From positions 1 through 47,555 of the forward strand of contig JASHYS010000160.1 of NCBI GenBank assembly GCA_030042915.1: DNA of 47,555 nt, written 5' to 3'. Both the position numbers and the translations under genes were made by a program. Positions 18,500 through 27,085 of this stretch are shown in pieces (the first letter of the stretch is position 1; every line of letters starts with the position of its first letter). This DNA is from Acidobacteriaceae bacterium. GTDB lineage: Bacteria; Acidobacteriota; Terriglobia; Terriglobales; Acidobacteriaceae. Below the pieces are notes generated by a model. The model ran no database searches and was not told the origin of the DNA. It worked only from the letters and a program-made list of their open reading frames with translations.

Positions 18500-19488
18500 C
18501 GATCCAAGAACTGCTTGCCTCTCTGTCCAAGTTGTCAGCGCTTGTCGTGGGCGATGTTTGTCTTGATCGCTGGTGCTACTACGAGCCGCAACTTTCCGAA
18601 GTATCCCGAGAAACCGGCATCCCTCGAGTAGCCGTTGTCGAATACGAACGGACTCCGGGAGCTGCCGGCACGGTTGCGTCAAATCTGGCGGCGCTCGGTG
18701 TGGGGCGCGTCGCGGTTCTGGGTGTTGTTGGCGAAGACGGACATGGATTTGAGTTGGAAGGCGCTCTTGGCGCCCGTCGCATCGAGCATTCTGCGCTGGT
18801 CCGCGATCCAGCGGTCTTAACGTTCACCTACACGAAACTGATTAATCGTTCGAACGGCGTTGAGGATCTGCCCCGTGTTGACTACCTGACTCCTCGCGAC
18901 CTGCCGGAAGATTTGACCGCACAGGTCGTCGAGCGATTCGAACGGTTCGCGCCGCAGTTTGACGTTGTTCTTGTCTCCGACCAAATGGAGATTGACGCCG
19001 GCGGAGTGGTGACCCCGCTGTTGCGCGATGCGATTTCCCGCTTCGCAGTCGGCCACCCGGTCAAGGTTGTCTTTGTTGATTCGCGCGCTCGTGGCGAGCT
19101 TTTCCGCAATGTCCTTGTGAAGCTGAACGAAGACGAGGCGGCACAGGCGTGCGCTCGGCTCAGTTTAGAGACTGACTACGAAAAGCTCCGCACCCAAATT
19201 GGATATGGCTCCATGATGGTCACGCACGGAGCGCGTGGCGTTTCGGTCGTCGGCGCCAGCGGCGTCACGCTCGTACCTGCGAAGAGCGTGCCTGCACCCG
19301 TGGATATTTGCGGCGCGGGAGACAGTTTTAGCGCGGGAGCAGCGTTGGTGTTGCGGCTTACTGGTGATCCGGTTGAGGCAGCATACTTTGGCAATCTGGT
19401 TGCCTCTATCACGATCATGCAGCGTGGTACGGGCACCGCCACGCCAAGAGACATATTGAAGGCAAGCATTAAGGAGATGAGGCAATGA
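18496..19488 (+). CDS. PfkB-family carbohydrate kinase, HldE/RfaE N-domain-like
   Basis: Phosphorylates a sugar or sugar phosphate. GTG 18496 is the start: it overlaps the upstream stop (GTGA) and GGAG lies 8 bp before it. The 330 residues show the PfkB N-terminal region (VVGDVCLDRW), the substrate-binding PGAAGTVASNLAALG, and PfkB signature 2 with the catalytic base (DICGAGDSFSAGA, Asp276). The overall pattern is closest to the kinase half of HldE (heptose-7-phosphate kinase). The cytidylyl/adenylyl-transferase half of bifunctional HldE (about 470 residues) is absent, and no separate transferase lies in the window. With the GmhA-like isomerase directly behind (ATGA overlap), the pair mirrors the first two steps of heptose activation. 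Confidence 0.85.
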   Translation: MTIQELLASLSKLSALVVGDVCLDRWCYYEPQLSEVSRETGIPRVAVVEYERTPGAAGTVASNLAALGVGRVAVLGVVGEDGHGFELEGALGARRIEHSALVRDPAVLTFTYTKLINRSNGVEDLPRVDYLTPRDLPEDLTAQVVERFERFAPQFDVVLVSDQMEIDAGGVVTPLLRDAISRFAVGHPVKVVFVDSRARGELFRNVLVKLNEDEAAQACARLSLETDYEKLRTQIGYGSMMVTHGARGVSVVGASGVTLVPAKSVPAPVDICGAGDSFSAGAALVLRLTGDPVEAAYFGNLVASITIMQRGTGTATPRDILKASIKEMRQ

Positions 19489-20048
19489 GCTACTTTGCGT
19501 CCTACTTACAATGCCTTGAATCGGCCATCGACTCGCTTGATCTCCATGCCGTCGAAACTGCCGCGCAGTGGCTGCGCGCGGCACGCGATGAGGGCCGGCA
19601 GGTTTTTGTTTGCGGCAACGGCGGCAGCGCTTTTACGGCGTCACACTTCGCAACCGATCTCGTAAAGGGAGCCAGCTATCACCGTGCGCGCCGCTTCCGC
19701 GTCCTAGCCCTAACCGACAACATCGGGACAATCACGGCGTACGCAAACGACGTGGCTTACGATGTAGTGTTCGAGGAGCAACTGAAGAATTTCGCGGTTG
19801 TGGGCGATTTGGTTATTGCCATCAGCGGCTCAGGCAATTCGCCTAATGTCGTGCGGGCAACGAAGTTCGCCAACGATGCCGGATGCCGCACGATCGCTCT
19901 GACAGGGCGAGACGGCGGACGCCTTGGGAAACAGGCGCAGTTGAACATCCTGGCCGCGGAGCCGCACATGGGACGGATCGAGGACGTTCATCTCTTCGTG
20001 TGTCATATGCTCGCTTACTCGTTTATGGAGGACAACTGCAGCTCCTAG
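19485..20048 (+). CDS. SIS-domain phosphosugar isomerase, GmhA-like
   Basis: Aldose/ketose phosphate isomerase, closest to D-sedoheptulose-7-phosphate isomerase. ATG 19485 overlaps the PfkB stop (ATGA); AAGGAG lies at 19471-19476. The 187-residue length matches GmhA. The signatures are CGNGGSAFTASHFATDLVKG (phosphosugar loop), ISGSGNSPNVVRA and the C-terminal RIEDVHLFVCHMLAY, where the family has a conserved His near the active site. It is the last gene of the HAD / DHS-like / PfkB / SIS operon. Its true substrate could be a heptulose phosphate for the cell envelope or a catabolic ketose phosphate. The operator in front of the operon favours a link to glycan use, but this is inference. Confidence 0.87.
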   Translation: MSYFASYLQCLESAIDSLDLHAVETAAQWLRAARDEGRQVFVCGNGGSAFTASHFATDLVKGASYHRARRFRVLALTDNIGTITAYANDVAYDVVFEEQLKNFAVVGDLVIAISGSGNSPNVVRATKFANDAGCRTIALTGRDGGRLGKQAQLNILAAEPHMGRIEDVHLFVCHMLAYSFMEDNCSS

Positions 20049-20270
20049 CAGAGCCGCCAGGAATCGAGTGCTGCCAACCTCACCCCGGGGCGAGGCTGGG
20101 GCTCGCGCAATGCAAGCGCGCCACGCGCACGGGGTCGAGGCATCTAGATCTATCAATTCGACATGGGAAACGCACCGCACACCTGAGAAATCGGTTCACC
20201 GGCAGCAATGGTATCGCACCGGTGGCGATGGCTCGAACACCGTAAAGAGACTTCTCGCCATCCTGTAAAT

Positions 20271-21524
20271 TTATGCCGAGATTGGCTGCGTTTGCTTTGA
20301 ACCCCACATTCCGTAGTAAGCAATATAGAGGTAACAGAAAATGGGAAGCACGAAAGCGCCCTGGATACCGATCTTGTCGGCGAGGGCACCTAGGAAAAAG
20401 GGAATGACCGCACCTCCAACGCACGCGGTCATGATTAGCCCGGAGCCCCTGCTGGTCATTTCGCCTAGGCCTGCTACCCCCAGCGCGAAGATGTTGGGAA
20501 ACATGATGGAATTGCAGAGGCCGCAAAGCACGAGAGTCCAAATTGCAACCTGACCGTTGCTGAACATTGAGGCGCAGAGAATAAGAGCCGCGGCGGCGCC
20601 GAAGGTTCCCAGCAGCCGGCCCGATTGAATCCTGGTCAGTACCCAGGAACCGAGCAGACGACCCACCAACGCGCCGAACCAGTAGAGCGAGACCAGGAAC
20701 GAGGCCGTCATAACGCTGCTCATGCCCTGGTTCTTGAAGTAATTTACCGCGATGGACGCCAGCCCGACTTCGACGCCAACATAGAGAAAGATGCCCAATG
20801 CTGCCAGGACCGTATGCCGGTATTTCCAAATACTGCGGATCTGCATTGAGCCACCGTCGTTTGGATGGCGGGACTCTTGTGTCCGGGTAATGTTGGGTAG
20901 GCGCATCAATGTCACAGCGATTCCCAAAAGCAGTAGACCGGCGGCAATAAGAATGTACGGTGCCTTCACTGTGCTCGCGATGCTCGCTTTGGAAATTAGC
21001 TTGGCTGAATCTTTGAGAATGAACGCTCCGGCGACGAGCGGGGCGAGGGTGGCGCCGATGGAGTTAAAAGCTTGCGCGAGCGTAAGGCGCATGGGGGCGC
21101 TCTGTTCGGGGCCGAGAATGACCACATATGGATTGGCAGCCGTCTGCAACCCTGTCACTCCCGCACCGACAATAAACACTGCTGAGAGAAACAACGGAAA
21201 ATTAATCAACGTCGCTGCGGGAACGAACAGCAAAGCGCCGACAACCTGGACAAACAGTGAAACGACCATCGTCTGCTTATAGCCGATAATCTCAATCAAC
21301 TTTGAAGAAGGCGCTGAGAATACGAAGTACGCAAGAAAGAATGCCGAATCCGCCAGCATTGCCCATGCGTAGCCGAGACTAAAGATCGACCGCATGTGAG
21401 GCACTAGCGCCATGTTCAGGGTTGTAATAAACCCGAAAACCAGGAACAACGCGGTGATCATAGCGAATGCCCCGGTGTAGGTAGATCCAGCTCCTTTCAC
21501 CGAATGTAATGATCGAGTTGCCAT
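20271..21524 (-). CDS. FucP-type MFS sugar:proton symporter
   Basis: Inner-membrane importer, probably for L-fucose or a related sugar. ATG 21524 is preferred to the longer frame from 21623 because GGAG precedes it by 6-7 bp and the upstream residues are charged and low quality. The 417-residue protein has about 12 hydrophobic segments. The FucP-family features are LFLVFGFITTLNMALVPHM in helix 1, AYFVFSAPSSKLIEIIGYK, and the GLQTAANPYV motif. It is on the same strand as, and 183 bp behind, the hexuronate-type transporter, and has no operator of its own, so it is probably read from the promoter at 22996. Two fucosidases in the same locus support fucose as cargo. No FucI, FucK or FucA is present in the window. 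Confidence 0.88.
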   Translation of the reverse strand: MATRSLHSVKGAGSTYTGAFAMITALFLVFGFITTLNMALVPHMRSIFSLGYAWAMLADSAFFLAYFVFSAPSSKLIEIIGYKQTMVVSLFVQVVGALLFVPAATLINFPLFLSAVFIVGAGVTGLQTAANPYVVILGPEQSAPMRLTLAQAFNSIGATLAPLVAGAFILKDSAKLISKASIASTVKAPYILIAAGLLLLGIAVTLMRLPNITRTQESRHPNDGGSMQIRSIWKYRHTVLAALGIFLYVGVEVGLASIAVNYFKNQGMSSVMTASFLVSLYWFGALVGRLLGSWVLTRIQSGRLLGTFGAAAALILCASMFSNGQVAIWTLVLCGLCNSIMFPNIFALGVAGLGEMTSRGSGLIMTACVGGAVIPFFLGALADKIGIQGAFVLPIFCYLYIAYYGMWGSKQTQPISA

Positions 21525-21707
21525 AAGAGCTCCGTTTCCTGATTCTGAAATTCTGTTCCGGTTCCTTTCGCCGAACCGGAAGCGACCTTGGTCCAACGCG
21601 AAGCCGCGCCATCCGCCAGCCAAAGCACATTTGTAGGCGGGCTAAAGTGAGAACGCCGTGAAACTTCACGAGTCATAACAATCACGCTTCTGCGGCAAGG
21701 ATCATCG

Positions 21708-22943
21708 CTACGGTGATGCGGTCTGTGGTTGCAGTTGCGCAGTCTCCACCTTTCGCGGCAGCGTCCACACCATCCAGGCAGCGATCACCGGAATCAAGCC
21801 GAAAACGACAAAAACCGGCCGAAATGAATAGCGATCAATCAGCCATCCCGTCACCAGAGCGAAAATCATTCCTCCAATCCCGGAACCCATGCTGGCGAAG
21901 CCCCAGATCGAGGCGACCGCGCCTTTTGGAAAGACATCTCCAGGAACTGCCAGCAGATTTGCCAGAGCACCGCAATATCCAAAGGTTGCTGTTGCGATCA
22001 AAGCAATGCACCATGCGGCACTGCTAACTCCCCCCACGAAGGCCGCCGGCATCATCAAAACCGAAAAGAGGAGGATTGCAATTCGCCGTGCCGCTGCCGG
22101 CTCGGCTCCTGCGCGCGATAGAGCGCTGAAAACCGCGCCTCCGGCAAGATTTCCGAGTGTGGCTGTAAAGAAGGGTATCCATGCCGTTTCGCCGATTGCC
22201 CGCAACGAAAATGAGTGAGCAACCTTCAGGTATTGAGGGAACCAAAAAATATAGAAATACCAAACGGGATCGCTGAAAACCTTAGAAAGAGTGAACTGCC
22301 AAAGAAACGTTGACCGCAATAGCTGCCCTAGCGGAATGCGATCTGTCTGATGACTCGTGCCGACCGCACCTGGCTCCTTGTAAATGGCCAGCCACCCAGC
22401 CAACCATAAGAACCCCAGCAAGCCGATGACCACAAATGCTGTTCGCCACCCGCCCGCAAGCACAATCCATGCGAGCAACGGGGGAGCGAGAATGGCCCCG
22501 ATGGACGCGCCGCTGTTAAAGATTCCCGAAGCATGCGAACGCTCTTCCGGGGGGAACCATTCGGTGATCAACTTGACGCCTGCGGGATAATTGCCGGCCT
22601 CTCCAACGCCCAGAAGAAATTGAAAGATCCCGAGGCTCAGAGCCCCCGCAGAGAGCGCATTTAGAATCTCCGCACCGGACCAGAACGCGATCGTTAAGCC
22701 GTAGCCTATCCGGGTTCCCAGCCAATCGAGCAGCCTGCCCGAGACTCCATTTGTGAATGTATAGGCAAGCATGAAAGCGAAAACAATTTGCGAGTAGCCG
22801 GTGGCCGAGATTTGAAATTGTTGAAGCAGTACCGGCGCCATGACCGAGAGTGTCTGGCGATTGAGATAGTTGATTAGCGTTGCGAAGAATGCGAAGCTCA
22901 GCATCCACCACTTTCTGCGGTCTTTCGTGATGAGCGCTTGCAT
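21708..22943 (-). CDS. MFS transporter, anion:cation symporter type (hexuronate/ExuT-like)
   Basis: Inner-membrane importer of an organic acid sugar or related anion, driven by protons. ATG 22943 lies 53 bp downstream of the operator on the minus strand; the ribosome site is weak. The 411 residues form about 12 helices, with the typical start of the family (LINYLNRQTLSVMAPVLL), LLDWLGTRIGYG (loop 2-3 motif), and FQFLLGVGEAGNYPAGVKLITEWFPPEERSHASGIFNSG, which closely follows ExuT-like permeases. Cargo may be a hexuronate or an aldonate such as fuconate. It is the first gene of a two-transporter unit divergent from the dehydrogenase genes and shares their operator. Confidence 0.88.
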   Translation of the reverse strand: MQALITKDRRKWWMLSFAFFATLINYLNRQTLSVMAPVLLQQFQISATGYSQIVFAFMLAYTFTNGVSGRLLDWLGTRIGYGLTIAFWSGAEILNALSAGALSLGIFQFLLGVGEAGNYPAGVKLITEWFPPEERSHASGIFNSGASIGAILAPPLLAWIVLAGGWRTAFVVIGLLGFLWLAGWLAIYKEPGAVGTSHQTDRIPLGQLLRSTFLWQFTLSKVFSDPVWYFYIFWFPQYLKVAHSFSLRAIGETAWIPFFTATLGNLAGGAVFSALSRAGAEPAAARRIAILLFSVLMMPAAFVGGVSSAAWCIALIATATFGYCGALANLLAVPGDVFPKGAVASIWGFASMGSGIGGMIFALVTGWLIDRYSFRPVFVVFGLIPVIAAWMVWTLPRKVETAQLQPQTASP

Positions 22944-22976
22944 ACGAAGTCCCGGATAAGGAATCTAGTTTTTGCG

Positions 22977-23024
22977 TTGCAGCGTGTTTCATTACTGATA
23001 TATCATATTTGCGGGTTGAGTCAA
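22977..23024. promoter_or_regulatory. Divergent promoters sharing one operator (transporters and dehydrogenases)
   Basis: TGATATATCA lies at 22996-23005. Minus strand: TTGACT (23024-23019), 16 bp, TATATC (23002-22997), facing the transporters. Plus strand: TTGCAG (22977-22982), 16 bp, TATATC (22999-23004), facing the alcohol dehydrogenase. Both -10 elements lie inside the same palindrome, so one bound dimer could shut both directions. Confidence 0.75.
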
Positions 23025-23108
23025 TCGAAAAATGGCCCACGACCGGACCTAAACCGGCGGTCAGGTTTTCTCGTTTTTGAGCAAACTCCTGTGCCGCAAG
23101 GAGAATTC

Positions 23109-24140
23109 ATGAAGGCGCTTATTCTCTCCGACTACAAAAAGCTCGATCTCGTCGACATGCAAAAGCCGCGCCCGGGTGACGACGACTTGCTCATTCGTGT
23201 CCGAGCCTGCGGCATCTGCGGAAGTGATGTGCACGGCTACGACGGAAGCACGGGACGTCGTCTGCCGCCTATCGTCATGGGACATGAAGCCGCCGGAATT
23301 GTTGAGGCAGTAGGCGGAGCGGTAAAAGAGTTTCGCCTTGGCGATCATGTTACGTTTGACTCCACCGTCTTCTGTGGCAGATGTTTTTATTGTCGAGGTG
23401 GCCTGGTCAATCTGTGCGATCACCGGGAAGTCATCGGAGTTTCTACTCGCGATTTTCGCCGTATGGGAGCATTTGCCGAGTACGTGGCCGTTCCGGCACG
23501 CATTGCGTATTCGCTCCCAGAGAACATGCCGTCAGCACACGCGGCGCTCATTGAAGCCGTCTCTGTTGCGGTTCATGCCGTTTCTCTCACTTCAATCGCG
23601 CTGGACGACACAGTCGTCGTTGTCGGAGCAGGCATGATAGGGCTGCTAGTCCTGCAGGCCGCTTTGCTGGCCGGTGCTGGCAGGGTCTTTGTTATCGACC
23701 TCGACGATTCGCGGCTTGAGCTTGCACGCAGCTTGGGCGCAACCGTTACGTTCAACTCAAACAACTGCGATCCGGCCTCTGAAATTAAGGACCTCACTTC
23801 GGGGCGGGGAGCGGCTATTGCGTTAGAGTGCGTAGGAATCTCGCCGTCTGTAAACCTCGCCATTGAAGTGGTGCGCAAAGGGGGTATGGTCACGTTGGTT
23901 GGCAATATCGCACCCAGGGTCGAAATTGCTCTTCAGTCCATCGTGACGCGTCAGATCCGGGTGCAGGGATCATGCGCGTCTTGCGGTGAGTATCCCGCGT
24001 GCATTTCGCTCATATCACGTGGCGCGATCTGCGTGGAACCGCTGCTCTCCGCGGTGGCCTCGCTCGATGAGGGAGCGGAGTGGTTCCGCCGTCTTTATGC
24101 GCGTGAACCCGGTCTTTTGAAAGTAGTTCTTCAACCCTGA
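23109..24140 (+). CDS. Zinc-dependent alcohol/polyol dehydrogenase (MDR family)
   Basis: Cytosolic NAD(P)-dependent oxidation of a sugar alcohol or sugar. ATG 23109 has AAGGAG 5 bp upstream; the longer frame from 22938 would cover the operator. The 343 residues carry the catalytic zinc region (CGICGSDVHGYDG with Cys, then GHEAAGIVEAVG with His and Glu), the structural zinc cluster (C-GR-C-FY-C-RGGLVNL-C), and the NAD site GAGMIGLLVLQAALLAGAG followed by VIDLDDSRLELA; the Asp suggests NAD preference. The length and cysteine pattern match sorbitol/threonine dehydrogenase-like enzymes. The stop overlaps a possible start of the next SDR (TGATG). Oxidation of fucose or of a sugar released by the glycosidases is the likely job. 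Confidence 0.9.
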   Translation: MKALILSDYKKLDLVDMQKPRPGDDDLLIRVRACGICGSDVHGYDGSTGRRLPPIVMGHEAAGIVEAVGGAVKEFRLGDHVTFDSTVFCGRCFYCRGGLVNLCDHREVIGVSTRDFRRMGAFAEYVAVPARIAYSLPENMPSAHAALIEAVSVAVHAVSLTSIALDDTVVVVGAGMIGLLVLQAALLAGAGRVFVIDLDDSRLELARSLGATVTFNSNNCDPASEIKDLTSGRGAAIALECVGISPSVNLAIEVVRKGGMVTLVGNIAPRVEIALQSIVTRQIRVQGSCASCGEYPACISLISRGAICVEPLLSAVASLDEGAEWFRRLYAREPGLLKVVLQP

Positions 24141-24157
24141 TGAAAGAGGGCGCATCC

Positions 24158-24952
24158 ATGACTGACTCGCTGTTCGATCTTTCGGGAAAGGTGGCGCTGG
24201 TCACTGGCGCTAGCCGCGGCCTTGGACAGTACTTTTCTCGCGCACTGGCCCGTGCGGGCGCAGATATTGCCATAACCAGCCGGGAGAAACAGTCACTTTC
24301 AGCATTTGCCGGTGAGATTCAGGCGCTGGGACGGCAAGTGTTTTCCGTCGCACTTGATGTACGAGATTACGACAGTATCCAGGGGGCCGTCGCTGCCATC
24401 GAGGAGCGCTTCGGCGGCATCGACATTCTAGTCAACAACGCCGGCTGCAATGTGCGCAAACCCGCGCTGGCGGTGACCTGGGAAGACTGGAATATGGTCC
24501 TCGACACCAACCTGCGCGGTTCGTTCTTTGTGGCGCAGGCTGTCGCACGAGGCATGATCCAACGACGGTACGGTCGCATCATCAATATCGGCTCGGTAAC
24601 CAGCGTGGCAGGATACGCCGGATTGTGTCCTTATGGCGCAAGCCGGGGCGGGATCAAACAACTCACGATGAGTCTGGCAGACGATTGGGGACGGCACGGA
24701 GTCACGGTCAACTGTCTTGCTCCCGGATGGTTCCGAACCCGACAGAATGAATTGATGTATAAGAATGCCGCATGGGTGGAGTACTTGACAGATCGCATAC
24801 CCGTGAAGCGGCCGGGGAAGCCGGACGATCTTGATGGTGCCGTGGTGTTTCTCGCCTCCGAATCGAGCCGATATATAACCGGCCAGACTCTTCTTGTGGA
24901 TGGCGGCATCTCAACCGGAGCCACAAAGGCGACGCTTGATTCGGCTGGGTGA
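24158..24952 (+). CDS. Short-chain dehydrogenase/reductase with Arg in place of the catalytic Lys
   Basis: NAD(P)-dependent oxidoreductase of the gluconate-5-dehydrogenase-like group. ATG 24158 is preferred to 24140 because AAAGAGG lies 8 bp before it and it gives the family's N-terminus (DSLFDLSGKVALVTGASRGLGQ). The 264 residues contain the Gly-rich TGASRGLG, NNAG (VNNAGCNVRKP), the catalytic Ser region (INIGSVTSVAG) and the C-terminal ITGQTLLVDGGIS. The YxxxK motif reads Tyr159-G-A-S-Arg163, codon CGG at 24644-24646, so the usual lysine is missing. This could lower or alter activity, or be a base error. It is the second gene of the dehydrogenase operon, before the DUF4038-like glycosidase. 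Confidence 0.87.
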   Translation: MTDSLFDLSGKVALVTGASRGLGQYFSRALARAGADIAITSREKQSLSAFAGEIQALGRQVFSVALDVRDYDSIQGAVAAIEERFGGIDILVNNAGCNVRKPALAVTWEDWNMVLDTNLRGSFFVAQAVARGMIQRRYGRIINIGSVTSVAGYAGLCPYGASRGGIKQLTMSLADDWGRHGVTVNCLAPGWFRTRQNELMYKNAAWVEYLTDRIPVKRPGKPDDLDGAVVFLASESSRYITGQTLLVDGGISTGATKATLDSAG

Positions 24953-25189
24953 GCCTCACCTTTTCTGAAAACCTGCACGACCCGAGTACTAGGCGGTCCA
25001 TTTTTGCGAGGAACCCGAAACACCCATCGGAGCGGGCCCAGGTGAAGGTGGTGAGGGAAGAATGGCGGTGTCAATTGGAACGAAGACCGCAAGGCACTGC
25101 AGTTCACAAAGAAACTACGCTTTCGACAAACTCCACAATTACGCTAACTTTGGCTGCACGATTCGGCAGAAAAAGTAAGGAGTGAAACC

Positions 25190-26779
25190 ATGGCAGAATC
25201 AACTGAAACGAATTCCAGGTGCCACGATGGACTTTCGCGCCGCAAATTCCTGCAAGGCACAGGCGCTGGACTCTCGCTGTTGTTGACCGGAACGAAGATG
25301 TTTTCTCAGCCGGCGGATCAGCTCATCCAAACGGATAATCCCGACGGTCCGAGGAAAGCCGATTCCGTCATTACGACTCACCCTGCCAATCCACACTATT
25401 ATTCGTACCGCGGTAAGCCGACAATCTTAATCACGTCTGCAGAACACTACGGAGCGGTAGTTAATAAGGACTTCAACTATGTCGCATACCTGGATGCACT
25501 CGCAGAATACGGCCTTAACTATACTCGCATCTGGCCTGGCGCTCTCATCGAAGTCGTTGGAGAATATGTGAAGGACAACATCATGGGCCCAAGACCACAG
25601 AGCACGATTGTCCCGTGGGCCAGAAGCGACGAACCGGAGTGTGTATATTGGGGGAACAAGTACGACCTCGACAAGTGGAATCCAGAGTTCTTCGCGCGTC
25701 TAAAGGACTTTGTTGCTCAAGCCGCACTCCGCGAAATCATAGTTGAAATCTGCTTCTTTAACTCACAGTACACTCACCGCTGGCCTCGTTCCCCTCTGTA
25801 TGTTGGAAACAATATACAAGGCGTGGGCAATTGTGATTTCAAAGAGGCCCAAACCCTAAAGCATCCGGACCTCGTTGAGCGGCAAAGCGATTACGTAAGA
25901 AAGATTACGCAAGAAGTCAATGCGTTTGACAATGTCATCCTGGAAATCTGCGATGAACCGTCCCTCTACACCTCATATACGGAGGCTGGTCCCTGGGTTG
26001 ATCACCTCCTGCAGGTTGTACACAACACCGAAAGCACGCTTCCGAGAAAACACTTGGTGGCTCAAATGGTCCAGGGCCCGATCGGCGGCCCCATCGACTT
26101 CTCAAGCAGCCCTCTTCTCTCGATCATCGTTGGTCAGTACGTGTGGGGCGCGAAAGTGGGCGGCGAGCAGATGGGCGGTATGAAGGGTTTGGACTACAAA
26201 TATGGTTGCAACAAGCCGATTGAGCAAAACGAAACGCCTTATTACCCATTTCAGTATGAGGATGGCGACCCAATTGCCGCGTCTCGGGTAGAGGCATGGG
26301 AGTTCATCGTAGGGGGCGGCGCAAGCTTTAATCATTTGAATTCTCGCTACACCGTTGAAAACCCAGCCGGCAACACAACCGACAACGCGAGAGTCTTAGG
26401 TTCGCTTCGTAATCTGAAGAATTTCATCTGTGGATTTGACTTCATCAAGATGCGCGCGGATAAGAGCTTCGTTGTTAGCGGGGTGCCCGAAGGAGTCTAT
26501 TGCCGAGGTCTCTGCCAACCCGGCGAACAGTACGCGCTTTATCTTCACCATAGCGAGTTGAACGATCGCAAGGAATACTATGTCGTAAAGCCCGGGCAAT
26601 ATCAGGAAACGCTCGTTTTGGATCTGCCGGGGGGGACCTACAAGGCAGATTGGGTCGATCCAGTTTCAGGCTCAGCTCTCAGCACTGCCACGTTTTCCCA
26701 TCAAGGCGGGAATCAAGAACTTTCGACACCGGAATACGAAGTGGACATCGCGTTGAGAGTGCGGCGTGTTGTCGGCTAG
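25190..26779 (+). CDS. Tat-exported DUF4038-like putative glycosidase
   Basis: Probable TIM-barrel glycosidase exported by the Tat route; the substrate is unknown. ATG 25190 has AAGGAG 7 bp upstream. The 529 residues start with a Tat signal (SRRKFLQGTGAGLSLLLTG). The barrel shows HPANPHYYSYRGKPTILITSAEHYG, AEYGLNYTRIWPG, and VILEICDEPS, where the strand-4 acid/base of related clans is normally N-E-P. A C-terminal beta domain resembling the putative collagen-binding domain that often follows DUF4038 is seen in about the last 90 residues (YCRGLCQPGEQYALYLHHSE; YKADWVDPVSGSAL). It lies 237 bp behind the SDR with no operator in between, so it probably belongs to the same transcript. A paralogue with a Sec signal lies at 41568. 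Confidence 0.7.
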   Translation: MAESTETNSRCHDGLSRRKFLQGTGAGLSLLLTGTKMFSQPADQLIQTDNPDGPRKADSVITTHPANPHYYSYRGKPTILITSAEHYGAVVNKDFNYVAYLDALAEYGLNYTRIWPGALIEVVGEYVKDNIMGPRPQSTIVPWARSDEPECVYWGNKYDLDKWNPEFFARLKDFVAQAALREIIVEICFFNSQYTHRWPRSPLYVGNNIQGVGNCDFKEAQTLKHPDLVERQSDYVRKITQEVNAFDNVILEICDEPSLYTSYTEAGPWVDHLLQVVHNTESTLPRKHLVAQMVQGPIGGPIDFSSSPLLSIIVGQYVWGAKVGGEQMGGMKGLDYKYGCNKPIEQNETPYYPFQYEDGDPIAASRVEAWEFIVGGGASFNHLNSRYTVENPAGNTTDNARVLGSLRNLKNFICGFDFIKMRADKSFVVSGVPEGVYCRGLCQPGEQYALYLHHSELNDRKEYYVVKPGQYQETLVLDLPGGTYKADWVDPVSGSALSTATFSHQGGNQELSTPEYEVDIALRVRRVVG

Positions 26780-26948
26780 AAAAACGATCGTCACCTGGCG
26801 GCGATTCGGACATAGCAGAGCGGCCAATTCGCACACCGTGCCGCCTCGGGCCGGAAACGGGCCGATTGTCCGCGATTTTTCAAAGGCGCCGTCTTTTCCA
26901 TTAAGCTTTCTCTGCAAACAATCTGCGTGAAGTAGCGGTAGGATGAGC

Positions 26949-26978
26949 TTGACAGAGAATCCGATAGTGATATATCAC
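26949..26978 (+). promoter_or_regulatory. Promoter and operator for GH29-GH3
   Basis: TTGACA (26949-26954), 16 bp, TATATC (26971-26976), with the -10 inside GTGATATATCAC (26967-26978), a perfect 12-bp palindrome. It lies 109 bp upstream of the second fucosidase. The rest of the 306-bp gap at 26780-27085 holds nothing else I recognise. Confidence 0.8.
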
Positions 26979-27085
26979 TGATGGTTCGGATATGAAAACG
27001 CGTCGTCTCCAACTTTAGCGTGGTGCGGCTCCCTGTCCTAATCCGATTTGAATCAATCTCAGGGAGCGCAAAGGTAGTGACATTC

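Noticed and set aside
20197..20224. CACCGG/CCGGTG pairing in the gap after the GmhA-like gene as a terminator
   Set aside because: The loop is 16 bases, the stem only 6 bp with no T run, and the second arm is itself palindromic; support is too weak.
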